Shown here in pieces: positions 50,891-60,129 of a stretch of DNA of 64,000 bases (within the stretch, counting starts at the first letter, position 1; the number at the start of each line of letters is the position of its first letter). The notes beneath the pieces were generated by a model, which was not told the origin of the DNA, searched no databases, and saw only the letters and a program-made list of their open reading frames with translations. The stretch comes from Rhodoferax sp. GTDB lineage: Bacteria; Pseudomonadota; Gammaproteobacteria; Burkholderiales; Burkholderiaceae_C. Location of the stretch: positions 1 through 64,000 of the forward strand of contig NZ_JAQTMS010000003.1 of NCBI RefSeq assembly GCF_028714215.1, given 5' to 3'. A program made the translations under genes and the position numbers.

Positions 50891-52183
50891 TCAGTTCTTG
50901 GCAGCCCGATGGCCAATATCAGTGCGGTATTGCTTGCCCTCAAAATGAATGCCCAGCGCCACTTCATAAGCGCGTTGCTGGGCTTGCTTGACGTTGTCCG
51001 CCAGCACCGTGACGCACAACACCCGACCGCCCGAGGTGACGAGGTTGCCCTCAACCAGGGCGGTACCGGCATGGAACACGACCGCATCTTCCTGCTCCTT
51101 GGGCAAGCCGGAAATCAGGTCGCCCGAGCGCGGCTGCAGCGGGTAACCATGCGCCGCCAGGACCACGCCCAGGGCGGTGCGCCGGTCCCATTGCAATTCG
51201 ATGTTGTCGAGGCGCCCGTGCGGACCCGGCTCGGTGGCAGCCAGCATCACATCCACCAGATCGGTCTTCAGACGCATCAGAATCGGCTGCGTCTCCGGGT
51301 CCCCCATGCGGCAGTTGAACTCCAGCGTCTTGGGCTGGCCACTGCCATCGATCATCAGCCCGGCGTACAAAAACCCGGTGTACGGAATACCGTCTTTCTC
51401 CATGCCCTTGATGGTCGGCAAGATGATCTCCCGCATGGCGCGGGCATGTACATCGGGGGTCACCACCGGCGCCGGCGAATAGGCGCCCATGCCGCCGGTA
51501 TTGGGCCCCAGATCGCCATCGAGCAAACGCTTGTGATCCTGGCTGGTGGCCAGCGCCAACACATTCTTGCCATCGCACAGCACGATAAAGCTGGCTTCTT
51601 CACCAAGCAGAAATTCCTCGATGACAACCCGTGCCCCGCCCTCGTTGTGCTTCACTCCCAGCGTGTTATCGACCAGCATGAAGTCCACCGCCTGATGCGC
51701 CTGCGCCAGCGTCAGGGCCACCACCACCCCCTTGCCGGCCGCCAGACCGTCGGCCTTGATCACAATCGGCGCGCCTTTTTGCTCGATGTAAGCGTGCGCC
51801 GCCTGCGGGTCGGTAAAGGTCTCGTACTCGGCCGTCGGAATGGCATGACGCTTCATGAACGCCTTGGAGAAAGCCTTGGAACTCTCCAACTGCGCTGCGG
51901 CACGGGTCGGACCAAACACGCGCAGGCCGTGTTTGCGAAATTCATCGACCACCCCGGCGGCCAGCGGCGCTTCCGGTCCAACCACGGTGAGCGTTATTTT
52001 CTTTGCAGCGGCCCAGGCGCGCAGCTCTTCAACGCCCGTGATATTGACGTTCTCAAACCGGTGGTCCAGGGCCGTGCCGCCGTTACCCGGCGCGACGTAA
52101 ATCTTGCGCACCTTGGGCGACTGCGCCAGTTTCCAGGCCAGGGCATGTTCACGACCACCGCCGCCTATCACCAGGATCTTCAT
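50891..52183 (-). CDS. purD: Phosphoribosylamine-glycine ligase PurD
   Basis: 430 residues, standard length. ATP-grasp enzyme of purine synthesis. [21 protein letters not shown] start, [14 protein letters not shown], the ATP-binding [46 protein letters not shown] and [17 protein letters not shown] are all family blocks. ATG overlaps the yebC stop by 4 bp. Confidence 0.97.
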   Translation of the reverse strand: MKILVIGGGGREHALAWKLAQSPKVRKIYVAPGNGGTALDHRFENVNITGVEELRAWAAAKKITLTVVGPEAPLAAGVVDEFRKHGLRVFGPTRAAAQLESSKAFSKAFMKRHAIPTAEYETFTDPQAAHAYIEQKGAPIVIKADGLAAGKGVVVALTLAQAHQAVDFMLVDNTLGVKHNEGGARVVIEEFLLGEEASFIVLCDGKNVLALATSQDHKRLLDGDLGPNTGGMGAYSPAPVVTPDVHARAMREIILPTIKGMEKDGIPYTGFLYAGLMIDGSGQPKTLEFNCRMGDPETQPILMRLKTDLVDVMLAATEPGPHGRLDNIELQWDRRTALGVVLAAHGYPLQPRSGDLISGLPKEQEDAVVFHAGTALVEGNLVTSGGRVLCVTVLADNVKQAQQRAYEVALGIHFEGKQYRTDIGHRAAKN

Positions 52184-52914
52184 AGCGCTTCGCTGTCAAT
52201 CTCTGCGTTGTGGTAAATCTCTTGCACGTCGTCCAACTCTTCCAGCGCGTCCAGCAGTTTTTGCATGCGCGCCGCCTCGTCACCGCCCAGCTCAATCGGG
52301 TTCTCGGCGCGCATCGTGATCTCGGCCACTTCGGGCTTCAGACCGGCCACTTCCAGCGCATTCTTGACCGCCTCAAAGTCGGCCGGCGCGGTCAGCACTT
52401 CAATGGCACCGTCGTCGTCCGCGATCACATCCTCGGCGCCGGCCTCCAGCGCCAGTTCCATCACTTTGTCTTCATTCGTACCGGGCGCAAAAATCAGCTG
52501 GCCACAATGTTTGAACTGGAACGCCACCGAACCTTCGGTGCCCATGTTGCCACCGTATTTGCTGAAGGCGTGCCGCACTTCGGCCACCGTGCGCACCTTG
52601 TTGTCGGTCATGGTGTCGACCAGGATGGCAGCGCCGCCAATGCCGTAGCCCTCGTAACGGATTTCCTCGTAGGTCACGCCTTCCTGGTTGCCGGTGGCCT
52701 TGTCGATGTTGTATTTGACGCGGTCGGCCGGCATGTTGGCCGCCTTGGCCCGGTCCACCGCCAGGCGCAGGCGCGGATTGGTGCCCAGATCGCCGCCACC
52801 AGAGCGGGCCGCCACCGTGATTTCCCGGATGATGCGGGTCCATATCTTGCCCCGTTTTTCATCCTGACGACCCTTACGGTGCTGAATATTGGCCCATTTG
52901 CTGTGTCCTGCCAC
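52180..52914 (-). CDS. YebC/PmpR-family protein
   Basis: 244 residues. The start [30 protein letters not shown] and the block [28 protein letters not shown] are diagnostic, as are [23 protein letters not shown] and [13 protein letters not shown]. Members were called transcriptional regulators; recent work also ties YebC to translation of poly-proline stretches. The start is GTG (52912-52914) with AAGGA. It heads the long leftward operon and diverges from upp over 63 bp. Confidence 0.94.
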   Translation of the reverse strand: MAGHSKWANIQHRKGRQDEKRGKIWTRIIREITVAARSGGGDLGTNPRLRLAVDRAKAANMPADRVKYNIDKATGNQEGVTYEEIRYEGYGIGGAAILVDTMTDNKVRTVAEVRHAFSKYGGNMGTEGSVAFQFKHCGQLIFAPGTNEDKVMELALEAGAEDVIADDDGAIEVLTAPADFEAVKNALEVAGLKPEVAEITMRAENPIELGGDEAARMQKLLDALEELDDVQEIYHNAEIDSEAL

Positions 52915-52977
52915 GAGAAATCCTTCAAAAATTCGTTACGCTATTGGGGTCAATTGTACTTTTTGAGAAAGACCAAC

Positions 52978-53628
52978 ATGAGCCTCTCAGACAACACCTC
53001 CCCGCATGTCCATTTGGTGAGCCACCCGCTGGTTCAGCACAAACTGACCCTGATGCGCAGAAAAGATGCCAGCACCTACAGCTTTCGTACCCTGCTCAAC
53101 GAGGTCAGCATGTTGATGGCCTACGAAGTGACCCGCGACATGCCGATGCAGGACGTCCAGATCGAAACGCCACTGGAGACCATGACCGCAAAAATGATCG
53201 ACGGCAAAAAGCTCGTCTTTGTCTCCATCCTGCGCGCCGGCACCGGTATTCTGGACGGCATGCTGAGCGTGGTACCGGGCGCGCGCGTCGGCCATATCGG
53301 GCTGTACCGCGATCCCAAAACACTGCAAGCGGTGGAGTACTACTTCAAGATGCCCAAGGACACCCAGGAACGCGACGTGGTGGTGGTGGACCCGATGCTG
53401 GCCACCGGCAATTCAGCGGTGGCGGCGATCGACCGCGTGAAAGCCCTGAAGCCCAAATCGATCAAGTTCGTCTGCCTGCTGACCTGCCCGGAAGGCATTG
53501 CCACGCTGCGCCAGGCGCACCCGGATGTGGAAATCTACACCGCCGCCATCGACCGCCAACTCAACAGCCACGGTTACATCCTGCCGGGCCTGGGCGATGC
53601 CGGCGACCGGATCTTTGGCACCCAGTGA
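52978..53628 (+). CDS. upp: Uracil phosphoribosyltransferase
   Basis: 216 residues, standard length. Converts uracil and PRPP to [30 protein letters not shown], the [14 protein letters not shown] loop, the PRPP-binding [16 protein letters not shown] and the C-terminal [18 protein letters not shown] are diagnostic. The ATG at 52978 is used; the long upstream extension of the frame is antisense to yebC. The last 50 coding bases plus 2 are duplicated at 57312-57363 (two synonymous differences), bracketing the next 3.7 kb. Confidence 0.97.
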   Translation: MSLSDNTSPHVHLVSHPLVQHKLTLMRRKDASTYSFRTLLNEVSMLMAYEVTRDMPMQDVQIETPLETMTAKMIDGKKLVFVSILRAGTGILDGMLSVVPGARVGHIGLYRDPKTLQAVEYYFKMPKDTQERDVVVVDPMLATGNSAVAAIDRVKALKPKSIKFVCLLTCPEGIATLRQAHPDVEIYTAAIDRQLNSHGYILPGLGDAGDRIFGTQ

Positions 53629-53630
53629 TT
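53579..53630 (+). repeat. Direct repeat copy 1: 3' end of upp
   Basis: 52 bp starting TCCTGCCGGGCCTGGG and ending CCCAGTGATT. 50 of 52 bases match 57312-57363 in direct orientation; the two differences (GGC/GGT and GAT/GAC in the upp frame) are synonymous. Sequences outside the 52 bp do not match. Confidence 0.9.
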
Positions 53631-53713
53631 GCTCCGAAAGACGAATCGACCACTGCGACGGGCTTTTCGTCCGCAGCCAAGGCGGCTCGTGACCCGCGGC
53701 GGAAAGCGGTCCC

Positions 53714-55912
53714 ATGAGCCTCAAGAACCGGATCTTGCTTGTCTTCACCCTGCTCATGTTTGCAGGCATCTGGGGGCTCGCCACGCGCCTGGCTTACGTG
53801 CTTGAATCGGACCTGGAACAATCGTTGGCGGCCCAGATGACCAGTACCGTCGACTACGTGGCGCGCGAAGTCGATTCGGAAATCAAACTGCGGGTCCAGG
53901 CCATCGACGACATCGCCCGGCAGGTCAGTAGCGACATGGTCGCCAACCCGGACCGGGCGCAACGCTTCATGGCCAGTCAAATCACCGCCTACAAACTATT
54001 TCCTCACGGACTTCAACTTTTGAGTACAGACGGCGTGGTCCTCGCGCTCCATCCGTTTCAGGAAGGCCGCATCGGCAACTCGCGCGCCGACCGGGAGTAT
54101 TTCAAGGAAGCCATGGCGAGCGGCAAGACCGTGGTCGGACAGCCGGTGCAGGGGCGCTTCTCCAACGAACCGATCCTCAGCTTGGCAGCGCCGATACGCG
54201 ATGCGGCCGGCACCATCAAGGGCGTCCTGATCGGCACGCTTGCGCTGTCCGACGGCAATATGTTCGGTGAACTCGGGGAATCAAAAATCGGCCAGTCCGG
54301 TTACTTCGTCGTGATATCGCGCCGCACCGGGACCATCGTTTCCGCAACCGACAAGCGCCGCCTGCTGCAACCGGTTCCGGCCAGGGGCTTGAACCCCATG
54401 TTCGACCGGCGCATGTACCAGGGATACGAGGCGGCCGGCGTCACCGTCAACTCGCTGGGCGATGAAGTCTTCACAGTCGCTCGCAACATGAAGACCACCG
54501 ACTGGTTTGTGCTGGCAGGCCTGAAGACGCAGGAGGCGTTCGAGCCGATTGGCACGCTGAAGCGCCAGATCTACATCATTGCCCTGCTGATGTCGGTGCT
54601 GATCGCCGTGGCACTACGCTTCGTGCTGACGCGACAACTCTCCGCGCTCGACCAGGCGGCCACGGCAATCCGGCGCATGACCAGCGGCAAGGCGCCGTTT
54701 GCGCCGATACCGGTGCAGCATGACGACGAGATCGGGCTGCTGGTGGAGAGCTTCAATGAGCTGGCAATTCGCCGCCAGCAACTCGACGGCGAGTTGCGCC
54801 AGCAACGCGACCTGTACCAGACGCTGCTGAAAGCCCAGTCGGAAATCGGCGAAGGCGTCTTCATCATTGAGAACCACCGCATAAGCTTCGCCAACGAGGC
54901 GCTGTGCCACCTGTACGGCTATACGCAGGAAGAAATCCTGGCACTGCCGTCGTTCGCCATGCTGGCACACCCCGCCGACCGCGAGCGCGTCATCGGCAAC
55001 TACCGGCGCCGCCTGAGCGGCGAACATTTCACCAATCGCTATGAAATAGCGATATTGACGCGCGACCAGCGTCGCCTCGAAGTCGAAATTGCCGTCGCGG
55101 TGATGGCAACCGATGGACCACCGCGTGTCGTCGTGGTGATGGCCAACATCACCGAACGCAAGCGCATGGAAAGCGCCCTGCAGCAGGCCAAGCAGGAGCT
55201 TGAAGCGCGGGTCGAGGAACGCACCGCGGCACTGAATGCCACCAACCGGACGCTCAGCAACGAGATTGCCGAAAGGCGGCGCCTCGAGCAGGAGATCATC
55301 GAAATCAGCGAGGAAGGGCAGAAATCGATCGGGCAGGAACTGCACGACGGCCTTGGTCAACTCCTTACGGGCATCGCCTTCGTCTGCAAGGGACTGGAGA
55401 AAAAATTGGCCGACCAGGTGCGACCGGAAACCGCATCAGCCGGCAAGATCGTCGAACTGGTGGCCCAGGCCATTGACCAGACGCGCCAGTTGGCACGCGG
55501 CTTGTATCCAGTCGAGGTGGAAGCCAACGGCCTGATGGCGGCGCTGGGTTCCCTGGCAAGCAGAACCAGCGACGTTTTCGGCGTGGACTGCTCGGTCCGT
55601 TGCGACCCGCCGGTCCTGGTCGAGCATAGAATCACCGCCATCAATTTCTACCGGATCGCCCAGGAAGCGATCAACAATGCAATCAAGCATGGCAGGGCAA
55701 GCCGCATCCTGATCGAGCTGAGCGAGGCCGAAGGAAAGCTCAGACTCAGCATCACGGACAACGGCGTTGGTGTCGCCGCATCGAAAACATCGCCACCGTC
55801 AGGCATGGGATTGCATATCATGCGCTACCGCGCCAACATGATTGGTGCGACCCTCGACATCCGTGCCGCCGCCGAGGGCGGAACCGAGATCGTCGCTTAC
55901 CAACACGAATAG
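53714..55912 (+). CDS. Membrane sensor kinase, dCache-HAMP-PAS-HisKA_3 (NarX/UhpB type)
   Basis: 732 residues. Membrane helix (about 8-28), a large periplasmic dCache-like sensor (about 30-280; DREYFKEAMASGKTVVGQPV and the SGYFVVISRRTGTIVSATD repeat of the fold), a second helix (about 285-305), HAMP (about 306-360), PAS (about 375-490), a coiled coil (VEERTAALNATNRTLSNEIAERRRLEQ), HisKA_3 with His near residue 544 in GQELHDGLGQLLTG, and HATPase_c (AQEAINNAIKHG, ITDNGVGV, GMGLHIMRYRAN). Its cognate regulator follows after 11 bp. dCache sensors commonly bind small organic acids or amino acids; the ligand is unknown. It lies between the two upp repeat copies. Confidence 0.92.
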   Translation: MSLKNRILLVFTLLMFAGIWGLATRLAYVLESDLEQSLAAQMTSTVDYVAREVDSEIKLRVQAIDDIARQVSSDMVANPDRAQRFMASQITAYKLFPHGLQLLSTDGVVLALHPFQEGRIGNSRADREYFKEAMASGKTVVGQPVQGRFSNEPILSLAAPIRDAAGTIKGVLIGTLALSDGNMFGELGESKIGQSGYFVVISRRTGTIVSATDKRRLLQPVPARGLNPMFDRRMYQGYEAAGVTVNSLGDEVFTVARNMKTTDWFVLAGLKTQEAFEPIGTLKRQIYIIALLMSVLIAVALRFVLTRQLSALDQAATAIRRMTSGKAPFAPIPVQHDDEIGLLVESFNELAIRRQQLDGELRQQRDLYQTLLKAQSEIGEGVFIIENHRISFANEALCHLYGYTQEEILALPSFAMLAHPADRERVIGNYRRRLSGEHFTNRYEIAILTRDQRRLEVEIAVAVMATDGPPRVVVVMANITERKRMESALQQAKQELEARVEERTAALNATNRTLSNEIAERRRLEQEIIEISEEGQKSIGQELHDGLGQLLTGIAFVCKGLEKKLADQVRPETASAGKIVELVAQAIDQTRQLARGLYPVEVEANGLMAALGSLASRTSDVFGVDCSVRCDPPVLVEHRITAINFYRIAQEAINNAIKHGRASRILIELSEAEGKLRLSITDNGVGVAASKTSPPSGMGLHIMRYRANMIGATLDIRAAAEGGTEIVAYQHE

Positions 55913-55923
55913 CACCGACCAAC

Positions 55924-56574
55924 ATGCCCGTCAAGTCCAAAATCCTGATCGTCGACGACCATCCCGTGGTGCGCTGGGGCATGAGTCAGATGCTCAATCA
56001 GGAGGACGACCTGGAAATCTGTTGCGAAGCCGGCAACGAAGCCGTGGCCATGAAGGCGCTGGCGAACTGCCGGCACGATCTGGTCATTGTCGATCTGTCG
56101 CTGGAGGGCGTTTCCGGCCTCAGCCTGATCAAATCCATCAAGGCGCTCGACGCCGACATGCCGATTCTGGTCATGTCCATGCACGACGAAACGATCTACG
56201 CCGAACGGGCGCTGCGTGCCGGCGCGCGCGGCTACATCATGAAACACGAGGCACCGGACAACATTCTGCGAGCCATTCGCCAAACCCTCGCGGGTGACAT
56301 GTATGTCAGCGACAAAATGCGCTCCAAGTTGCTGGCGCAGATTTTCGACGGCCAGGGCAACGCGCCCAGCACCCCGGTGGAGACGCTCAGCGATACCGAA
56401 CTGGAGGTCTTGAAACTTGTCGGCAAGGGATTGAGCACGCGGGCCAGCGCCGAATTGATGAACCGCAGCGTCAAGACGATAGAGTCGCATCGCCGCAATA
56501 TCCAGGAGAAGCTCCAGCTCAAGAGCAGCCTGGAACTGGTGCGCTTTGCCACTCGCTGGATAGAGCCATCCTGA
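55924..56574 (+). CDS. NarL/FixJ-family response regulator (LuxR helix-turn-helix)
   Basis: 216 residues. Receiver with VDDHPVVRWGM, phospho-acceptor Asp57 (VIVDLSLEG) and Lys in YIMKHEAPDN; LuxR HTH from about residue 150 (LSDTELEVLKLVGKGLSTRASAELMNRSVKTIESHRRNIQEKL). It follows the sensor kinase by 11 bp, so the pair is one unit. The 21-bp palindrome just downstream (56607-56627) is a candidate binding site or terminator. Confidence 0.94.
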   Translation: MPVKSKILIVDDHPVVRWGMSQMLNQEDDLEICCEAGNEAVAMKALANCRHDLVIVDLSLEGVSGLSLIKSIKALDADMPILVMSMHDETIYAERALRAGARGYIMKHEAPDNILRAIRQTLAGDMYVSDKMRSKLLAQIFDGQGNAPSTPVETLSDTELEVLKLVGKGLSTRASAELMNRSVKTIESHRRNIQEKLQLKSSLELVRFATRWIEPS

Positions 56575-56606
56575 GAACCGCCCGTTCCAATCATTGGTAC
56601 GCCAAA

Positions 56607-56627
56607 AACTAAGGGTTTCCCTTAGTT
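56607..56627. promoter_or_regulatory. Perfect 9-bp-arm palindrome after the NarL-type regulator
   Basis: AACTAAGGG TTT CCCTTAGTT, perfect arms with a 3-base centre, preceded by an A-run and followed by ATCAATC. It reads as a terminator hairpin without a T-run, or as an operator for a dimeric LuxR-family regulator such as the one ending 33 bp upstream. Confidence 0.5.
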
Positions 56628-56873
56628 ATCAATCAGGGCATCCCCTGCAGCTTTTCAGCCTCCCCCCGATTTCACTTTTCGCCCAGAAGCCTAGCATCTG
56701 GCGCATGTTGAAAGTATTGCGTTGCGCCTGAATAGCGGGCTGCGGCGCAACCGTAAATCCGAGCATGGAACCCTGATCGCGGTGTACCACACCGTGAATA
56801 GACCCTATGGCTACACCTGCATTTAAAAATCTCGGCCTGAAATTAAGAAACTCAATCTCCACGGTTGCGTTTC

Positions 56874-57227
56874 TGATCCGGGCCATCGGGGCCATCCGGG
56901 CTATCCGAGCCCTCTGGATCACCTGGGTCATCGGGGTTCTCTGGGCCATCTGGGCGATCTGGGCCATCGGGACTGCTGGGGCCGTCGGGACCGCCTGGGC
57001 TATCTGGACCGCCTGGACCGCTTGGGCTATCTGGGCTATCTGGGCCACCTGGGTTATCTGGATCACCTGGGCCATCTTGGCTATCTGGGCCACCGGGGCT
57101 ATCTGGGTCACCTGGGCTATCTGGGCTATCTGGGCCATTGGAGCCATCTCGGCGATCTCGGCCATCTCGGCGATCTCAGCTATTTGGGCCATCTGGGCCA
57201 TCTCGGCCATTTGGGCCGTCTGGGCGC
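56874..57227. repeat. 9-bp-period minisatellite, about 38 units
   Basis: Degenerate tandem repeat of GGCCCAGAT (minus strand), equivalent to ATCTGGGCC on the plus strand. The period is three codons, so most frames on both strands stay open: plus strand gives W-A-I and L-G-H repeats, minus strand gives M-A-Q-I-A-Q and P-D-S. The stretch 56575-57363 has no other supportable gene. Confidence 0.85.
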
Positions 57228-57311
57228 TGATGCGCGATCTGGACGAAGAGTTCCGTGATGACTTCCAGAGTGAGTTTGCCGTACAGCAGACATAGCTTGA
57301 TCTGTTTTGCC

Positions 57312-57363
57312 TCCTGCCGGGCCTGGGTGACGCCGGCGACCGGATCTTTGGCACCCAGTGATT
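57312..57363 (+). repeat. Direct repeat copy 2: upp 3'-end duplicate, adjacent to sbcB
   Basis: 50 of 52 bases equal to 53579-53630, including the upp stop TGA at 57359-57361. It lies 3733 bp from copy 1 and abuts the sbcB stop codon (57364-57366). The upstream bases (CAGACATAGCTTGATCTG) show no further upp homology, so only the gene's last 17 codons are duplicated. Confidence 0.9.
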
Positions 57364-58821
57364 TCACAGCCGTTGCGGCGCAATCATCTCCGTGTAGTCG
57401 TACAGCGCGCCCAGGATCTCTTCGCCGCGCTCGTCGGTGCTCTCGCTGAGTGCGTCAATCTCGGCCGACAAGGCTTCCAGGGTGCGCGCACCGCCCGCGC
57501 CGTCAAACAAGCGCTCGGCACGATGCTCTTCCCAGCGCGCGCGCTCCGGCACACTCAAGCTGGCCGGGAAATTGCGTGCCCGGTAGCGAAATACCAACTC
57601 CGGCAGTCTCGGATCGTCGAACACGGTGCGCGCGGCGGCCAGCTTTTCACTTGAGAGGCCACGCAACTGGTTAAGGCGACGCCGATCGGCGTTGCCAATG
57701 AAACCACCGTAAAGATCTTGGTCGACGTCAGGCGTCGGTTCTTTCGGGCGCTTGAACACTTCCGGCCAGATGCCGCTCAGGTCCGGCAAGCCTTGCGCCA
57801 GTGCGGCATTTTGCAGTTGCTCATCCAGCTTCAAACCCCAGCGCTGGGCCATCGCTGGCGACAGGGTCCTGAGATTGCCCATCACCATCGGCGACTTGTT
57901 CAGGTGGACGCTCTTGATGGGCAGGCGTGTCACGCCCTCGGGCAGCTCTTCGCGCTTGCTGAACAGCCGCAGGCGAATCTCATCGGCGTTCATGGCCGCC
58001 AGCTCACGCGGGTCTTGTGCCAGATCCCAGGCGATCAGCTCGTTTTTGTTGGCTGGATGCATGGCCAGCGGCCACATCAGGGCCAGGCAGCCGCGTTCGA
58101 CCGGGAACATGCCCGAGACATGCAGAAACGGCCGCGCGCTGGCCAAGGTGGTCGGCAGACCCAGCTCGGCGGCCACCCGGTCTTTTCGGTGCAAGCCAAA
58201 ACAGAAATCAAACAGCCGCGGTTGCGCGGTCTTGATCAAGCGCGCCAGTGCAATGGTGGCGCGCACGTCGCTCAAGGCATCGTGCGCGGCCTCGTGCAGC
58301 AAGCCATTGGCGCTGCTCAGATCGGTCAACTTGAAGCTGGCCGTCCCGTCAGGTTTAGTCGGCCAAACCATACCCTCGGGCCGCAACGCGTAGGCGGTGC
58401 GCACCACGTCCAGCAGGTCCCAGCGCCCGCAGTCGTTCTGCCACTCGCGCGCATAGGGGTCGATCAGGTTGCGCCAGAACATGAAGCGCGTGATCTCGTC
58501 ATCAAAACGGATGGTGTTGTAACCGACGCCAATGGTGCCGGGCGCGCTCAGCAACTGCTCTATTGCCGCCGCAAACTGGTACTCGGGCAGGCCTTTTTCC
58601 AGGCATAGTTGCGGCGTGATGCCGGTGATCAGGCAGGACTGCGGATCGGGCAGAAAGTCGTTCGCCGGCTGGCAATACAACATCACCGGTTCACCGATTT
58701 CATTCAGGTTGGCATCGGTTCGAAGCGCCGCAAACTGCGCCGGCCGGTCGCGCCGCACGTTGGTGCCGAAAGTCTCGTAGTCGTGCCAGAGGAAGGTGTG
58801 GGAGATCGGTGAAGAAGTCAT
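57364..58821 (-). CDS. sbcB: Exodeoxyribonuclease I (SbcB)
   Basis: 485 residues (E. coli ExoI is 475). 3'-5' single-strand DNA exonuclease of the DEDDh superfamily. N-terminal FLWHDYETFGTNVRRDRPAQFAALRTD carries the first Asp-Glu, VGYNTIRFDDEITRFMFWRNL the second block, and HEAAHDALSDVRATIALARLI the third (His and Asp). The C-terminal ExoI domain (RYRARNFPASLSVPERARWEEHR) is present. The stop abuts the second upp repeat copy, so the gene is intact but its downstream flank has been altered. Confidence 0.95.
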   Translation of the reverse strand: MTSSPISHTFLWHDYETFGTNVRRDRPAQFAALRTDANLNEIGEPVMLYCQPANDFLPDPQSCLITGITPQLCLEKGLPEYQFAAAIEQLLSAPGTIGVGYNTIRFDDEITRFMFWRNLIDPYAREWQNDCGRWDLLDVVRTAYALRPEGMVWPTKPDGTASFKLTDLSSANGLLHEAAHDALSDVRATIALARLIKTAQPRLFDFCFGLHRKDRVAAELGLPTTLASARPFLHVSGMFPVERGCLALMWPLAMHPANKNELIAWDLAQDPRELAAMNADEIRLRLFSKREELPEGVTRLPIKSVHLNKSPMVMGNLRTLSPAMAQRWGLKLDEQLQNAALAQGLPDLSGIWPEVFKRPKEPTPDVDQDLYGGFIGNADRRRLNQLRGLSSEKLAAARTVFDDPRLPELVFRYRARNFPASLSVPERARWEEHRAERLFDGAGGARTLEALSAEIDALSESTDERGEEILGALYDYTEMIAPQRL

Positions 58822-58950
58822 TTGGGTGCCAAGTTTAGGACGCGATCTTGTTCACCGTTTGATTATCAGGGACCACTGGCTTGGTGGGGGGTGTTATTTG
58901 AATTATCAGGTCAGGCCATCCCATCTCGATGACGTTGCGGCATCCGTCCA

Positions 58951-60129
58951 TCAAACGGCGCTGCCCCCTGAATCCGGAGTTTTGACACCCAGCATCAAAA
59001 CCCCGGCTAGCAGCGTCGTCCCGGCAAGGCAGGCAAAGAGAGCGGCGTAGCCGAAGCGTGAAATCAGCGCCCCCCCCACAAACGGACCGATAAAGAATCC
59101 CCCCTGCATCATGACAATCAGCAGATTCTGGTTCATGGCCCGCGTGGAAGGGGAGGAAATGTCGAACATGGCAGCGGCCTGGAGCGGCATCGCAATCCCC
59201 CAGCCGAGACCGGCAAAGCCGGCCAGGACAAAGAACATGCGGCTGGAGGCGCACAACGGCAGCAGACCGTAGCAGAGCGCGATCAGCAGCAAGCCCGCGG
59301 CACCTACCAGCGTCTTGTCGTAGCGGTCAAACAGCCATCCGCCACCAAGTCGGACAAGGATCATCACCAGGGTTGCAAGGGTGAAGAAGAGACTGGCGTT
59401 GGCAACTCCCAGGGTTTGACCAAACTGCTGGAGGAAAAAGAAGATGGCCGAATAGCCGCAGAAAAACAGCAGCGCCGAAAGCAGTAGCAACAACACTGAC
59501 CGGCAACCCAGGCTGGCGCGCATGCCGGACCATCCGGGTGCTTGGGAAGCCTCTACTCCCTCGGTCTGCCATGAGGAGGGAAGCAGCAGCGCCAAAACCG
59601 GTACCAGCGCCACCACCGCGGCAATATTGAGCAACGCCGCGAACGAGGCTGGGGCCAGTGCCAATTGATCAAAAACAAGGGGGATGGCCGCATAGGGAAT
59701 CAGGCGCACCAAAGAGAGCCAGCCAAAGGCGCGCCCGCTCATTTCAGGGGGGATATAGCGAACCACCATCGTGATCAGCGAGGCCAGCACGCACATAAAC
59801 CCGGCGCCCTGTAGCAGACGCGCCGCGGTCAACAGCGCAACAGAGGTGACATGGGCCAACATGAACAGCGCTGCCGACAGAAGCAGCGAGCCGCCCAGAA
59901 GCCAGCGGCTAACCGTGCCGGAATGTATCAAAGGGGAGATCAGCAACTGGACGATCAAGGCCGCCAGCGCATCAGCGCTGAGTATGAAACCGGCCGTCGC
60001 CGGAGCAATACCCAACTGCTGAAGATACCCTGAAAAGGCAAAGAAGAGGGCGGCAATCGCCGTGACCAGCGCAAACTGGCAATTGATGGTCAGAAAACCG
60101 AGGGAAAACAACCCTGAAAGACTAGCCAC
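58951..60129 (-). CDS. MFS transporter
   Basis: 392 residues with twelve predicted membrane helices in two six-helix halves. Loop motifs DALAALIVQLLISPLIHSGTVSRW and RLGGGWLFDRYDKTLVG follow the MFS loop 2-3 and 8-9 patterns. Start is GTG at 60127-60129 with GGAGGGG 5 bp upstream; it overlaps the stop of the FAD-subunit gene (GTGGCTAG, 8 bp). The frame upstream to 60387 lies in that gene and is rejected. As last gene of the molybdenum hydroxylase operon it may import the substrate or export a product. Specificity is unknown. Confidence 0.85.
   Translation of the reverse strand: MASLSGLFSLGFLTINCQFALVTAIAALFFAFSGYLQQLGIAPATAGFILSADALAALIVQLLISPLIHSGTVSRWLLGGSLLLSAALFMLAHVTSVALLTAARLLQGAGFMCVLASLITMVVRYIPPEMSGRAFGWLSLVRLIPYAAIPLVFDQLALAPASFAALLNIAAVVALVPVLALLLPSSWQTEGVEASQAPGWSGMRASLGCRSVLLLLLSALLFFCGYSAIFFFLQQFGQTLGVANASLFFTLATLVMILVRLGGGWLFDRYDKTLVGAAGLLLIALCYGLLPLCASSRMFFVLAGFAGLGWGIAMPLQAAAMFDISSPSTRAMNQNLLIVMMQGGFFIGPFVGGALISRFGYAALFACLAGTTLLAGVLMLGVKTPDSGGSAV

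Larger units (their letters stand above)
56852..57367 (-). pseudogene. P-D-S/P-G-D repeat protein gene broken by one in-frame TGA
   Basis: On the minus strand one frame runs 172 codons from a GTG at 57365-57367 (overlapping the sbcB stop as GTGA) to TGA at 56852-56854, with a single internal stop TGA at 57176-57178. Before it the product reads a non-repetitive N-terminus (LCLLYGKLTLEVITELFVQIA) and then [15 protein letters not shown]; after it come about 30 units of P-D-S, P-G-D and P-G-G type, ending PDQKRNRGD. The stop is a C-to-T change in what neighbouring units have as CGA (Arg). In this frame the third codon positions are the most variable column for Pro (CCA, CCC, CCG), as expected for a coding past. 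A collagen-like or Pro-rich surface or spacer protein is possible. That it was a gene is inference; expression is unknown. Confidence 0.4.

Noticed and set aside
56807-57295. A 162-residue plus-strand frame rich in W-A-I repeats, as a membrane protein gene
   Set aside because: It has no ribosome site, its repeats follow directly from the 9-bp minisatellite, and the ends are not family-like. The minus-strand P-D-S frame shows better codon-position variation.
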